DNA of 64,000 bases, from contig JAYKKT010000080.1 in NCBI GenBank assembly GCA_036023115.1, forward strand, positions 12,640,001 through 12,704,000, in the 5' to 3' direction. The stretch's first letter is position 1. Each line of letters begins with the position of its first letter. A program made the translations under genes and the position numbers. The DNA is from Brasenia schreberi. Its lineage: Eukaryota > Streptophyta > Magnoliopsida > Nymphaeales > Cabombaceae. Below, one piece after another: positions 22,954 through 37,900 of the stretch. The notes beneath the pieces are model-generated. The model did not search any database, was not told the DNA's origin, and saw nothing but the letters and a program-made list of their open reading frames with translations.

Positions 22954-25900
22954 TCACCAAAATCTCCATGGATCTTTGAATGGAGGAACATAATTCTCTG
23001 TAGGAGGAAGCAGCCGAAATGAGTCCACGGTCCTCTTCAGGCAAGGTCCCATCTGAGAAACAAATTTATCCTACTGTCAATCAACAGGAGAGAGAGGGAG
23101 AGAGAGAGAACATATATATACACGTGTAACCGTGTGTGGTTCTCCACTTGGAAAATATTGTGCAACTAATTCATATTTGATGAGCTCAAAGGGCGCAGAC
23201 TATCATACTCATAAAGAAACAAACTTACAAGATCCCATTGCTGGCTAACGGTTGAAGCGGTCAACGAATAAAGGTACCCTGCAGCCAAGTAATTTTGAGT
23301 GATTAGTGGTTTGTCATGCAACTTTTTTGCTTTTCAACATAGGGCCAACTTTGTGCTAGCTAAGGAAAACTTATACTAAAGAACCAGAGTTTACATGTGC
23401 TTGCCCAAATCATCTATGCAACGTTTGTAACTTAGATAGTAAGCACAAGAAGTGCTAACACAGTCGAACAACAAGCATGCTGATGTTTCTCCAAATCAAC
23501 TAGATTGTAGGTAAGGCATGCAAAAAGGTAGCGCCTAGCCTACACCTTTGCCCAAAAGTGGACTTTGAGTCAAATGCCTGTGCTAGCTAGAAAGGTTCTT
23601 GAAGCAGATCTGTCGAAATCTCTTATTTGCAATAGAGCACCTGTTGCACGATCAGGTATCACACGGTAAATATGTGATATATGTTGTAAGCAAGTCATGA
23701 CTTGATTCTTCACTACCAAACTCTCCAATTTGAGAAGGGAGAAGAGAAAAAGTAAAAAACCAAAGAAAAAAGAAAATCTCTTTTAGTTTCAAGGACTAGG
23801 CGAAGCCTTGTCTTCTTCTGTTGCTGCAAAGTCTGACCAGGGTGGGAATGAACTCTAACTTCACCATCCGTTACACACAAAAAGTGACTCACCTTTCATA
23901 CACGTGTATGAGATAGAACATCCCAAAAACTATAGAGTTAATCATGAGCCTGGGCTGTGGCTCAAGCTTGCCTACTGGACAACAACAACAACAACTAAGC
24001 CTTTTCCCATACTAGACGGGGTCGGCTACATGGATTCTTTGTTTCCACAGAGCCCTATCAGCTTGCCTACTGGACAGGTCGAGCAAAAATCTAACCCCTC
24101 TCATTCCATTAAAGAAGCAAAGTCGAAAGAAGCAACTTTCTGGGGACATCTTCACCCCTCGTAGAACTACTACAAAAGAATACTTGCTATCATAAAAGAA
24201 TGTATACTGAAAAGACATAATTACTTGTTCATCCATGAGATTGAATAGGAAAATAAAACCTCCATGCACATAAAAGAACTTTGACTGGATTAAGAAAGAA
24301 TTAAGACAACCTCAATGGAACCAAAATATACAAGCAAGGAGCAGGAGGACGAAGTACAGAACTTCTTGCCGTACATCAACCAATAACTTCATGCTCTTGT
24401 GGATATCCATCTTAGGTCATGTTTCACAAAATTACTTTTTAATGCACATGATAACAGCAGTGTGGACTTTATATAGCGAACCAACATTGGAATTGCACTC
24501 ATAACCTACAGGGCACAGGTGAACTCAACCCAGTGATGACAATTAAAATGATATTGATGAAAGCAGGAGCATGATAATGTGAATGTGTTACGTCATGAAT
24601 GCCCATGGTCAAGCAAGAATATAATTTAGGGTGTGAAAGAAACAACTTGATATTAGGATGAATACCATTAAACATTAATGAGTTTTACAAAATCGTAGGG
24701 CATTGGGGCCTTCTGCTGGGATGAGAGAACAGAGGCATGAGTTGAATATGTTGAGAATAAAGCTGGAACACGCATCTTGTTAATGACTTAAACAGCACTG
24801 AGGATGCACAACTACTCACAAGCAACAGAAGTGTGGGGGAAAACCACAACAAAGTGCTTCCTTCGTTGCAGCAGACACAGACTGTCTAATTAAATATTCA
24901 CAAATGGTGTATAATTTTTGTGATAAATTTGTATGTCACTAAGCATTGAAACTTAAAAGTAACAGAATGAAACTTGAGGGACACTAATCTGTAGCAAGTC
25001 TTATAGTCTGGGAAAGGGTGTTCTAGCTTTTTCTTTTTCCAACAAAGGTAGAAACTTCATTCATGAAAGAAGAAGATAAAAAGGGACTCCATGGAGAAGC
25101 ATACAATCAAGGAACAGGGGGATCTCCCAGAGGGAAAAAGAAAAATAGTCTTACATTAGATGATGACAAATAGAACAAGAGGCAGATGGAAACTATCCAC
25201 CTTGCAAAAGGAACCACTAGGTGTTCTAGCTTCTTCAGGTTAAATAGAATGGAACAATTTACACAACTCTTTGTCTTTAAATTATTAGCATCAAGCAAGA
25301 CTTGTTTGTCGCTCCTACATTAGTGTGACATGCAGAAACTGTGGGTAGCACATCAACTTGTGATGTATTGGAGCAATGCTTGTTCTTTTCTTACTTTTAA
25401 TGCACTCAAGAGTTTGCCAGTGAAGGGTCGATAAAAATGAAATTTATTCTATTGTTCCTAGGCTCAACATACAGAACTCATAGACAAATGAAAACAACAA
25501 CTAAGCCTTTTCCCATACTAGATGGGGTCGGCTACATGGATTCTTTGTTTCCACAGAGCCTTATATAATTTGTAGAATCCATGGTAAATAAGTCCGACAA
25601 AGTTTTACGTTGGCTGTCGAAAGCCTAATCCAACCCTCCTCCTTTATCCGGGCTTGGGACCGGCCATGCAAGGGTGATCCCTTACATGGGCGGAGTTCCA
25701 TAGACATAAAAAATTCCAATAAATTTTTGGAAAAAAAAGAACAGGTCTACTTGATGCAAAAAGTTGCATTCAACTCAAAAGATACCCAGACATTTTGATG
25801 GGGAACTGTGTTCAGATTTTGTTTTCACATTAGCAGTATGATAATGTTGTGTATCACATGAGAAACATGACACCATAGTTGTTGCATTTCAGTGCTAAGT

Positions 25901-28900
25901 TTTCAATAGAAAAAGAGATACCATGAAACAAAGGTCTCCATAAAATGAAAACATTATGGTACCAAAATGGAATATTATATCAAGTCATACCATCCCGTTC
26001 AGCAGTTGTTCCCAAATAGTGCCTGTATATGTTGGTTTCTGGGATCTGCATGCTCATGGCATAAAAAAGGTAAGGGCAGTTAAACAAGGGTCACCCAAGC
26101 CATTTGTCTTTCTTCAGGGCAAAATTTATGCATGTCGCAACATGTTTATGACAGTGCAGCATAAAGGAGTTGAAGAGAAAATTTTTGGTGCCTATGCGCT
26201 AATCATAGCACCAGAAAAGAGGAGTATAAGAGAAAAACCTTACAAGGCAAGCCTATGCACGTGCTAATCATAGAGCTGCAGAAAAGGAGTATCAGAGAAA
26301 AAACTTGCAATGCATGTGTACTTATGTGCAATATTAATCATTGAGATGTAAAAAGTCGCACGTTGGCCTCAGCTCTTTATATTAAAAAATGCATAATCTC
26401 CAGGTTAATGCATGGATGCACATGCACATACAAACACATCTGACTGCACCCTTGCAGTTAGTTTCCTAATAAGATTGATTTGTGGTAGCTGAAAAGGAGT
26501 AACCACTCACAAGTGTTGTTGGAGATTTTCGAACAAGATATTCATAGTACCAGAAGGCTCACCGTCAACCTACAAAATACAGTGCAAGATATCACTTTAC
26601 ATCTTCCACGGCACAAAAAATAAATAAGAATCACTGTCTTCTCTCATTGACTACTATTAAAGATCCTCATATAAAGCCATAAACGAATAGAGGGAGAGAG
26701 TGTAAGTAGTAGCTTACATCAGTAGAATGTGCATCAAGAACAGAACTTTCAATCATTCGCTGACCTGTACTAATCCGCTGCCAACAAGAAATTGTCCAAA
26801 TACAAGAAAACACAAATAAATCACATTTGACTTTTCAAGCATGTTTATTACATGAGGAAGCGCAAATACAAAAGTAAAATACTACATACATATTATGTCA
26901 CGTATATGTTTGTGAGTGTGTGCTCTGTGCATGTGGGGCTCCAAAAAATACTCTGATAAGTAGCACAGAAGGATCTGAAATCCATAGCGACATCTTCATC
27001 CAGCATAAGGGTTTAAAAGTCAATGATCCTATCTTTTTTCAGTTTATAAAAATCTGAGAATGAATCAAAAAGAGATGTAAGATGATTTATCATGATGCTT
27101 TGGGATTCCAAACACATTTATATGGTTGATCTTTTGAGAAAATAAATAAAACAGAAGTTATTGACCTAAAGTGCATTGTGCTCGACTATATGTGTGTGCA
27201 TGTCTATGTGCATGTGTATGTGGCCTGCATCTTACTTCATAAATCATAAATATAGAACCATATACCATAGATGATCTGTCTGATAAAACAGAATCAGCAA
27301 CATCTTCTGCCCTCCACGTTCTTTTATCATTGGACTTCAAGAAAAGAGAATTTGGGGGGCCTATCTGCAATAAAGAGTTTTTCAAGTATGAAACAAGAAT
27401 CTAGAAAGATGCTGTAGGATCATGTGATGTGAGGGAGAAAAAAGGAAGTAAAATTACTGAGAACAAAATGATAACATTATTAATAAAATCAACACGTTCA
27501 GATACAATACGCTGGTGTGCATCAGCTGAACAAAGAACAGTCATTATTGGAAGAGTCAGATCTACACAAAATATATGATGGAGCCAGACAAGTATGTATG
27601 CATCCAAGAAAGACTAAAGATATACCAGATAATGGGGCAGCAGATGAATACCGCTCTGGCTTTCTTGATTCCACCCTTCAAACAGCATGTAAACAATCAG
27701 CGATGTGCTGAAACTACCGCAGGACGTACATACATATACACTTCATGTGTACAACGACAGACTGATACACAAGGCACATATGAATATTTAACAAAAGCAT
27801 GTACATAATAAATGCCAAAGTATGAAAGTTATGATGGAAACTAAAAGTTAATAGTGGCAAATTATCCCATTTTGTTCAATGTTCATTAAAAAGTTAAAAA
27901 AAGGAAAAGATTAATGAGTTCTCTAACGTGCTTACATTGTTTTATGGAAGCTGTCATGCTTGAATCAAACTCAACTTTCTGCAAGGACGTGCTGGTATTT
28001 TACAAGGTAAATATGGGAGGTATGATATGCCAAGAATATGCCTCCAGTATTCACAAGACTTGGTGTATGTATGTTTTTTATATCAACTGGAGTCCCAAAG
28101 GAGAAACCATTTTGTGATGCATTTTCAAACTTTAAAATAATGAACGTGTGTATGGTTCTGCAAAGAATAGGAAGTCAAGGATTAGACCAACATCTAGTTA
28201 TCAAAATGACAAAAAGGATCCTTATTATCTATCTACCAGGGCAGTGATGGTCAGCCTTGTCAAACCAAAATGGTATCATCAGGTGTGCACGTCTCTCTCT
28301 CTATATATATGTATAGAGAGAGAGCAAGAGAGGATGTGACATACTGCAATTATTTCAATGAGCATGATACTCAATGATTATAAAATGGTGGGTTCCACTG
28401 CATTTATTACAATCAGAACCACAAGTTTACATTGTGTGTGTCGTTGATTATGGAGTACAAGGCCACAATCTCTCTCTCTCCCTATATATATAGGGAGAAG
28501 AGAGACATGCAGAAAACAATATTACATTAACAATACGCGTCTACAACTGTTAAAGGTAGAAATCTAAAACCATGAAGAGTTGCATACCATTTGAAGGTGA
28601 ACTTTTTTTCAGGTAACTCCAAAGGGTACAAGAAAGAGTAAGCGTTTATTTCATCCTGAAGCAAGGCAGTAATTACATCTTCATCTTGTTCAACTACACC
28701 TGCAGAAGTTGTAACATTAAAAGATGGCAGATATTACCTGATTAACTAAAAGCGGCAGATAGAGCTGGAGTGACAGCTGAATTGATAAAATGCTAGGTTC
28801 ATTAACTTGTCCCGAGTATTATCAGTTTAGGCACATTAATTGACCTTGAATATCCAGCTCAGCCCTGCTGATTCTAATATTTTATCTGCACTTTTAGCAA

Positions 28901-31900
28901 TAACGATAACCGTTTCAGTAACCTACATTGGCCTTGCTATATGTTTTTTTCATCTAACGCAATCTGGATTCTGTACATCAAGCCCACCCAATCGTAAAAA
29001 CCTATATCCACCCATCTACAACCAAACAAAATGATTGTCGCTACTCATTGTCACTTTCTTTTTGACCTCTCTGGTTTTAAGGAAAAGATAACAGTGCAAT
29101 ACAAACATCGGTGACCAATTTATACAGATATGCAAGAAAAACAAACTTATTGTAACTTACTTAGATCTAAGTGTTTGACCAATGTCAACTAATATACGAA
29201 TAAGTGAAGCAAAGTATCTGGGAGAGAAACAATAAGAAATAGGAAACCATTGAACTTCTATGAATGATCATGATTCATGATTGAAAGCAAAAACTAAAAC
29301 AGGATTAGACCAATTTAATCAACCAGTCTATGTCACACAGACACCTCTAGGAGGTGGAGTGTCGGCCCCGACACTAGTGCAACACCGACACTGACACCGT
29401 GTCGGTGCGGCACCGACACGGTGTCATGTTTTTTAGGCATGGTCAATGTGTCGCATGTTATTTCGGGTGTGATCAACGTGTCCGAGTCTATACTTGACCA
29501 TTTTTTAGGTCGTCTGGTATAAAAAGAGCCTGTTCAACTCATTTCTTTCTGCATTTTCCTCTTTGTGTTTCTTTCATTTTCCTCTACGGCTCTGCGTTTT
29601 CCACTTCTTGACTGCCTTGTCCCTTTGCTTTTGCTCCTTCATCTCCTAGACGAGGACGTGAGACCAGTTGTTTCCCTTGAATTCCAGAAGCTGCATCATC
29701 ATCCCCTCTCTTCCACATTATTGCTCGCTCCAATTGGTTAAGGTATCCCTTAGCTCCTCTTGCAGACGATTCTTCTCCTCGTTCCACTCTTGTTGTTTCA
29801 TTACCACAGTTTCACCATCTGTTCATTGTTTGGAGGAGACTCTTAGCACTCTCGATTATGCTCACATGGCAAAGAACATCAAAAATAGGCCAGAGGTTTG
29901 GATATTGATTATTTTCTCGTTTGTGGTACTGGGCCTTTTCTGCCATTATTAGAATTGTTTGTTATTGCAGATCTAGTCGTTTAGATGAATTTGCTTGAAC
30001 GAAACTACTTTTTGGGTAATCAGTCCCAGTCAACTACCAAAGTTTCTGGTATCTTCTTATGGATTCATCTTGGTTGGTGAGTTTGCTTGCAATATCAGGC
30101 ATCACCGAAGCCTTACCTACTATGTGGACCAAATAATGGAACGGTAAATTCTTTAATATATACTAATTGGTTACTCTTCACATATTTAATCTTGCTCACA
30201 CTAACAATTGTTATCATTGGATCATTTGGACATTTACCTATTTCACCTTGTCTTCAACTTTGATCATCATTTTTTCTTTTTGTTTTTTTGATAAATTAAT
30301 ACTTCAAACTGCATTGTTTAGTATTTTGCACGTTGTTCTTGTCATTGCTGGTTGTTTTTTCCATCAAGAGTGTAGCATTGGCAATAAGTTGCTTCTTTTG
30401 ATCATCGCGAGTTTTTTATTGCCTTATTTTACTAGGCCATGTTGGTTACCTAAATGACGTTCACTTGAACTTCCTATAAAAGTTTTTCCTCCAAATGGCG
30501 GAATGAATTTTGGAATTGCATGTAATTGCTGACTTTTAATCAACTTTTTCTATTCAATAAATTAAAATGTCTACACTCGCCTTGTCCGGGACTCTGGTGC
30601 TTCGTTAGTGCACATCCCATTTCCCTGCTTTCTCAATGGAGAGAGAAAGAGAGGTTTTCTTTTTCCTTGTGTACATATCATGAATTGTTCGTTGCCTTTA
30701 TGTCTTTTCCCTCATTTATCCAGGTAGTACATATCATTTAAATTTCTTAGTGTTGTTATATTAATATTGTTTGTGTTTTTTTACTGTTACTGTTTTTATT
30801 TTTCATTCAGACTTTGAAATTGTAAATTCATCCTATAAATGGCCGATAATAGGAAAGGAAAAGGAGTATCAATTGGGACTGAGAGTTCTGATGAAAGTGT
30901 TCCTTCAAAATCAAGATTAACAACAAAACCTTCAATTTCAACACCTCATGATGATGCACCATTGTGGATGTATGTGCAAAGGGGAGAATCATATGAAGGT
31001 GGTGGAGGTAATACATATTTTATGTGTAAATTTTGTAACATGAGTTTTACATGATCATATACTAGAGTGAAGGCAGATCTTTTGAAATTATCAAAACATG
31101 GTATAAGAGCGTGTCCGAATGTAGATGAGAATTTACGAAGACAAAAAATGAACAAATATTTCATTATTTGATGGATACAAAGAAGACGAAGAAAAGAAAA
31201 GAAAATTAATGCAAAGTGAGTTCAAAGATTTTAGGGTAATTGAAAATTTATTTAATGTAATTGGAAGGGAGGAAATGGATATAAAGGTTGGAAGATTTTT
31301 CTTTTAAAGTTCACTTCCTTTTAATGTAGCAAGAAATCCAATTGGAAAGATCTTGTCACTTCATTGGCTAATTGTAATTTACATGGTTATGTTCCTTCAA
31401 GTTCCGAAAAATTGCGAACCATGATTCTTAAAGAAAGAAAAGCCAAAATTGAAAGACTTTTAGAACATAAGAAGTTTTCATGAGAAATTAATGGTGTTTC
31501 TATTGTTTCTAATGGATGAAGTGATATTCAAAGGCGACATTTACTAATTTCATTGCTTAATCAATTAGTGGGCCAATATTTTTAAAGTCTGTTATGCATC
31601 TAGAGAAATTAAAACTACAGCCTACTTAAAAGATTTATTTATAGAAGTTGTTGGAGCCGATAATGTTGTGCAAATAATCACTGATAATGCAGCTAATTGT
31701 AAAAGTAAAGGATTAAGTTTGGAAGGTGATTATTCACACATTTTTTGGACACCTTATATAGCTCATAGTTTAAATTTGACTCTTTCTCGTATATGGAAGC
31801 CATTAGAAGATAAATATAATCTTCATGCATATGAATTGTGTTCATGGATTGAAGATATGGCAACAGATTTAATAAAGAGAAGGAATTTTGTAATGAATCA

Positions 31901-34900
31901 CTGTTTAATTTCAGTTATATTCAATAAACATTCTCATTTAAAGTTGTTGAACGTTGCAGAAACATGTTTTGCTTCTTTGATTGTGATGTAAAAAGATTCA
32001 ACAAAATCAAGACATCATTGGTTCAGATGGTTACTAATCCAAGCTGGGATGTATACTGTGGTAACAAGGTTGAAGATCAAGCAATGAAAACTATTATTCT
32101 TAATGATTTATGGTGGGATAAGGTATCATATTTTCTTGAATTCACATAGCCTATTTGGGAGATGTTGAGAGAAATTGATAAAGATGAACCAATGCTTCAT
32201 AAAGTTTATGAAATGTGTGATACCATGATTGAAAAAGTTGAGTCAATAATTTTGAAACACGAGAGAAAAGAACTTCATGAGACATCATCGTTTTATGATC
32301 ATATTCATTCTATATTAGTTTCAAGATGGGACAAAAACTAGACTCCCTTGCATGGTTTAGCACATTCTTTAAATCCAAGATATTATGGGAAGAAATGGTT
32401 CCATGAGAGCATTGGGTGTACTCCTCCTAATCAAGATCCTTAAATAGCAAAGAATAGGCAAATGTGTTTGGGAAGGATTTATCGTGACTCATACCTACTT
32501 AGGCAAGTACATTATGAATATGAAAAGTTTTCTTGTGCCATACTTGATTCACTAGAAGCAAGGGATTATCAAGATCCACTACATTGGTGGGCATGTTATG
32601 GAGATGCCTCTTCTTCAAAAGCTTGCATCAAAATTATTATCTCAACCTCCAACTTCATCTTGTTGTGAAAGGAATTGGAGTACATATTTTCAAATTTACA
32701 ATATCAAAAGGAACAATCTCTTAAGTAGTCGTGCTGAAGACTTGGTTTATGTCCATTCAAATCTAAGATTGGTTTCACGATCTAATACTGAGTACAGGTA
32801 ACTAATTACTAATTTTTCAAAATTGTTTTCTTTTCTATTAATCATGATGATTATATTTGATCTTTTCTTGTTATTTATTTAAATATATTGCAATGAAGGA
32901 GCATCAAAATATTGGGATGGAAACCCGGAGGAATATCACTTAGATGACAGCCTATGTTGCACGGGTAAGCCCTTTTGGGTGACGTACCCGTATCCGGTAC
33001 GTACCGAGTATGGGTACGTTCCAAACGTACCCATACCGCGAATGGCATACCAGTGCGCATATGTGTATACCGATATGCGTACCCGAGTTTGGGTACGTCA
33101 CCGATACCGAGTACGTGAATGGATCGTATGGGACAACCCGATTCAAAAGTACAAGTATAAAAGTTGTTTGGCCTTTGGCGTATCATACCCTAATCCCCAA
33201 TCCTGCATGCATCTCTCTCTTGTTCTCAAGCTTCAGCTCATCGTTAGGATTGCGGTCGGCGAACGACGGGCTTCTTGGATTTCTGGCGAGAGAGAGATCA
33301 GATTCTGGCGAGGAAGAGTTCTTGGCCTTTTCTTCACAGGCAGGCCTGCTGGATTTCTCTCGTGAGGTACACTCGGTTGATTCATGGTTGAACAAGTAGT
33401 CGTTGTCTAAAACCATATTTAAAGTTCATTATCATTTCACCTTCATTTGAATGGTATTTGTCTTCACTTCTATTATGCATAGATATAAAAGATTACAATT
33501 GTGCAACGGTTCAAAACCTTTTCAAACTGCTTCGAGTTCATTCTGAACCCAGGTGGCAGCACAGCTGCATGTTCTTCCAGTTTCATTATAAAACCAACAA
33601 TTACAGCAGAATCATCAATGGAGGTTGCGTTGAGACTGGTTGCTTTCTCATCTGTTACAAAGTCTTATTCTCTTTAATTTCATTTTCTTGTTTATGGTGT
33701 TACCATCCAATTCGAGCTTCTTAGCTAATGTGGTTTTGGAGAGAATAATGGGCAAAAAGGATGAAAGGATCATTTCAACTCGCGGTTAGGGGGATATTGA
33801 GTGCTTGTAGATACATCTTTGATGGTGGTCTGCTGGTTGGTGCTTCTGGGGTATTGTTTTTCATTTTCTTGTGCCAACGATGTTATCTACATGTACCAGC
33901 TTTTTTAGATACCCTTTACTTGTATAATGAGTACTAGTTAGTTTCATGTATGTATCTGCACAGGGTTGCCACCAGTGGGCAAGTTATCACCATGTAAAAT
34001 TAGAAATGTTGATCATTTAGTATATCTACAAACATATTGGGCATCTTATCAAATTATCCTATCAAATTAAATATCTATGGTCCTGATAAGATCAGTATTG
34101 GCTTAAGGCACTGCATACTGTCCATTTTCATGAACCCTTGCTAAGAGATTAAGAAATAGGGCATCATCTGAACAGTTGATATGCTTTAGGTCCATCTTTA
34201 AATAAGCCCTTAAAAATAGCTGCCTGAAAATTGGGGCTGCCACAATTGAAGAAGGCGGATTCTCAGATGGGAGAATTTGCTTACTTAAGGATAATTATGT
34301 ACAACAACATCAGCGAACATGATTTAATTTGCGTGTCCTCTTGATTTCGAAGCTATAACACACACATACACATTTATTAGAAAAACAGTGTGATGATTCC
34401 AAGCCCATGTTCTGACTATATCAGGACCAGCCAGTTGTAAGCTTCACCAAGGATGTAGTGTGATAATTTAGGGAAACAAAATGGTTCATGAAGTATTTAT
34501 GCAATATTTTGTTAGAATATTTTGTTCCCTGAAGTACATACCAGTGTTGTCTGACGCGTATCGTATCGTGTATCGCTGGGCTCCACGATATGGGCGTATC
34601 GTATCGTATCGTATCATACTTTAATATTAAAATAATGCAAAAAATAATTAAAAATTAGTAAAAAATCGAAAAAAATCAGGAAAAAATCAGGAAAAATCTG
34701 ATAATTGCTTTAAATTCATATAATGTAAGTTTAGTACAGATTGAGCATTCATCATTGAACAATTGCATCTAAATTTACATATTTTGAATCCAAAAAATAA
34801 AATACAGACATAGTTTACAGTACACTACAGTTACATATAATGTTACATTTTACAAATTGTAATCAAGATCATCTACTAAATAATCTTCATCTTCTCCTTG

Positions 34901-37900
34901 TTGCAAATCCTCATCATCATTAGCCACGCCCACACCTTCTTCTTCAAAATCAAATTCTTCATCTCCATAATGTTGTTGCGCTCCTTCCAAATTAATCCAG
35001 GCAACGTCTTCTTCTGTTAGGAGGGCATTTTTTTCAGTGTCTTCCATAACCCAATTTTCTAATATATCAAAATTATCCAAACTTATTGGATCGAACTGAC
35101 TTTCTTCTCTATTTACTTTTTTTAATTGCCTACGACACAAACAAAGATAAACAATTAGTAAGTAATATTAACAATTGAAAACTGAAGTTAAATAATATCG
35201 AATTGAAAATTTGAAAGTAATACAACATTACCTTTCACGAAGGCGCATATTACAACGAATATAAACCAAATCATTAAGCCTTTTGTGTTCCAACCTGTTG
35301 CGCTTTTTTGTATGAATGTGTTCAAAAACACTCCAATTTCTTTTACAACCTGTTGCACTACAGGTTTGGCTTAAGACTCTAACTGCAAAATCTTTAAGGT
35401 TTGGACAATCACTTCCAAACCTGTTCCACCAAACATCTGTAAAAAAAATATAAACATTAGAGACATAATAATCCACAGTAACGTAAGATGCAACTTAAAT
35501 ATGAAAATAAACAATATACTTGGATGCATCGTAGAGCGGTTGCGAATTGCAACAGGCAAACCCATCAAGTGAAGAGCATTATCATATATCTCCATCTCTC
35601 AATGTATCACATCTACTATGCTCTCATCAGGGACTAATCTGTCGATGCATTCAATGATTCCTCGATTAACCTCACCGTCCCTTTTTAAGGTTGCTGAGTA
35701 CCTTATGGGTTTAGATAGTAGGTTGCTGCATGAATAGGCTGATGCAATTATTTATTCCATCTACTATCAATTATTTTCCACACGGGCACATAATCTCTTT
35801 TTTCTCCATTAAAGTTATTTCTGATCGCTTCTTTTGCCCTGTCCATGGCTTCATAAAGGTAGCCCATAGATGGTTTCTCCTCGCTGTCAGCCAATCTCAA
35901 AACTTTCACTAAAGGACAAGTAATTTTCAATAATCTGATACATGCATTCCAAAATGAACTTCTAAAAACCATTTTTGCAATCTCATTTAACTTTCTGTTC
36001 CTTCTGTTTTGAGGCAACTCTGCAAATTATTGCCACTCATCTGAGGAGAACATTCTCTTCAAAGCTTGCTTCTGTCTCACAATACTCTGTACAGATAAGA
36101 AGTTTGTTGCGAACCGAGTTGCAGCTATGCGAAGAAGCTCTGCACCTTCTGTGTATCTCCTCATCATACACAAAACAAATGCATGGTTGTAAATAAATTT
36201 TGTAATATCTTGGCAACACTGAGTTGCTGCCTTTATTTCATCCATCTCACCAATATCCTCGAGAATGAGATCTAAACAATGGGCTGCACATGGTGTCCAG
36301 TAGAAAGTCCCATAAATATTAGCTAACTCATTTCCAGCTGCTTTGTAGTTAGCTGCATTATCTGTAATCAATTGGACTACATTTTCTAGTCCAAGTTGTC
36401 CAACCTCCTGTATAACCTTATCAAATTCCTCTCGTAGGATCTCTGCAGTGTGCCTCTCCTCTTACACATCTAGAGATCTCAAAAACATGAGTCCTTTAAG
36501 ACAATATACATGAAAGTTTAGCAATGTCCTTCCTCACCTATCTGTCCATCCTTCTGCAATGATAGTGCATCCTGTTTATTTCCACTATTGTCTCAAAGTC
36601 GAACAGTATTGCTGCACTTCAATCACGGTCTGATCTAATATCTTCCCTCTCAACTTCTGATAAGAGGGCATCCTTTATCCTGGACCAATGTTAGCAATTG
36701 CATCTGCCATTGCTTGAAAATGAAAACTGTTTGTTGCATTAAATGGAATGCATGCATCATAAAACCATCTGCCCACTGCAAGGTCTGCTTGATCGTGTAG
36801 TTGTTCTGAAGCCATAGCAACACGAATTCCTGGCTGAGCACCAGGTGTAGTGGAAGGAGGAAAGAACGAATGTATGCTAGAAGAAGAAGCTCTTCCTCTA
36901 CTCCTTCCTGAACTTCCTCTTTTGCCACCTCCAAAGTCTTCAGCTGCAACCCTTTTTCCTCTACTAGGTGCTCGCGAACTGCTACTACCAATATCTGTTC
37001 TAGCATCTGAAGGCAAACTATCAGTGAATCCAACTCCAGTGGCAGTAGCATCGTCAGCTTCTTCACACATCTGGAAATCATCCTTTTGTTGTCTCCTTTC
37101 CTGTATGCTCTCAATTATCTGCAAGCATTGCCATTTAATACCTTCTGGCACACTTCTAACTCTTCCTATGCATGGAGCAACTTCTTTCCTGGTTCCTGCT
37201 AGGTGGTGTTTCAACCTTGAAATTCCACCACTAACCACCTTTTCACAAAATAAACATCTGATTTTTAACCTTGAACCCTCAACTGGTATACCCCACTGCC
37301 ATGCCGGATCATCAGACTTTGAATGAGAGTCTCTATCACCCCTTCCTGCCATCTCAATGGAGTACTTTAATTCAAACAAAAACCTGAAAATAAAAGCACT
37401 TCATAAATCCCCCAATCTTCAAATAACACTCAAATCGAGTCTCCCACTTCATGAATGTAATAAAAATCATATACACACACTTAATAACTTCATATTTTAT
37501 CATTCAAAAAAAAAAACTGAAATAACACAAAAAACAATAAATATAAAGGAAAAAAATGGAAAAAACAATAAAAATATACCTAAATCCGAGTTTGGAGGCT
37601 TGAACGGACATCGTAGGGCATGATTTTAGAGCTTTGAACACCAAGGAGACGAAAACCGACTCTTAGGGAGTTTGAGGAATCCAAAAGGAGAGAGGAAACC
37701 CGCGAAAAATCACGAGTTTCTCTCGAACCGGGACCCTTTATAAGGGTCCCAGGTCGTACGATACGGGCGATACGGGCCGTATCGCACGATACGGTGCAAT
37801 ATGCCCACACCTGCGCCCACGATACGATTCACCACGATACGATACGTATCGCACTGTATCGTACGGTTGCGATACGGACAACATTGGTACATACTGAATA

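Noticed and set aside
27266..27364. Extension of PPD5-like exon 6 to a donor at ~27232 (GAA|GTAAGATG)
   Set aside because: It also keeps phase, but it would add 11 residues ([14 protein letters not shown]) absent from the family pattern, where SVLSDRSS runs directly into the next exon.
36850..37326. 158-codon plus-strand ORF
   Set aside because: It is antisense to the hAT-3 transposase N-terminal region, which carries the BED finger on the other strand.
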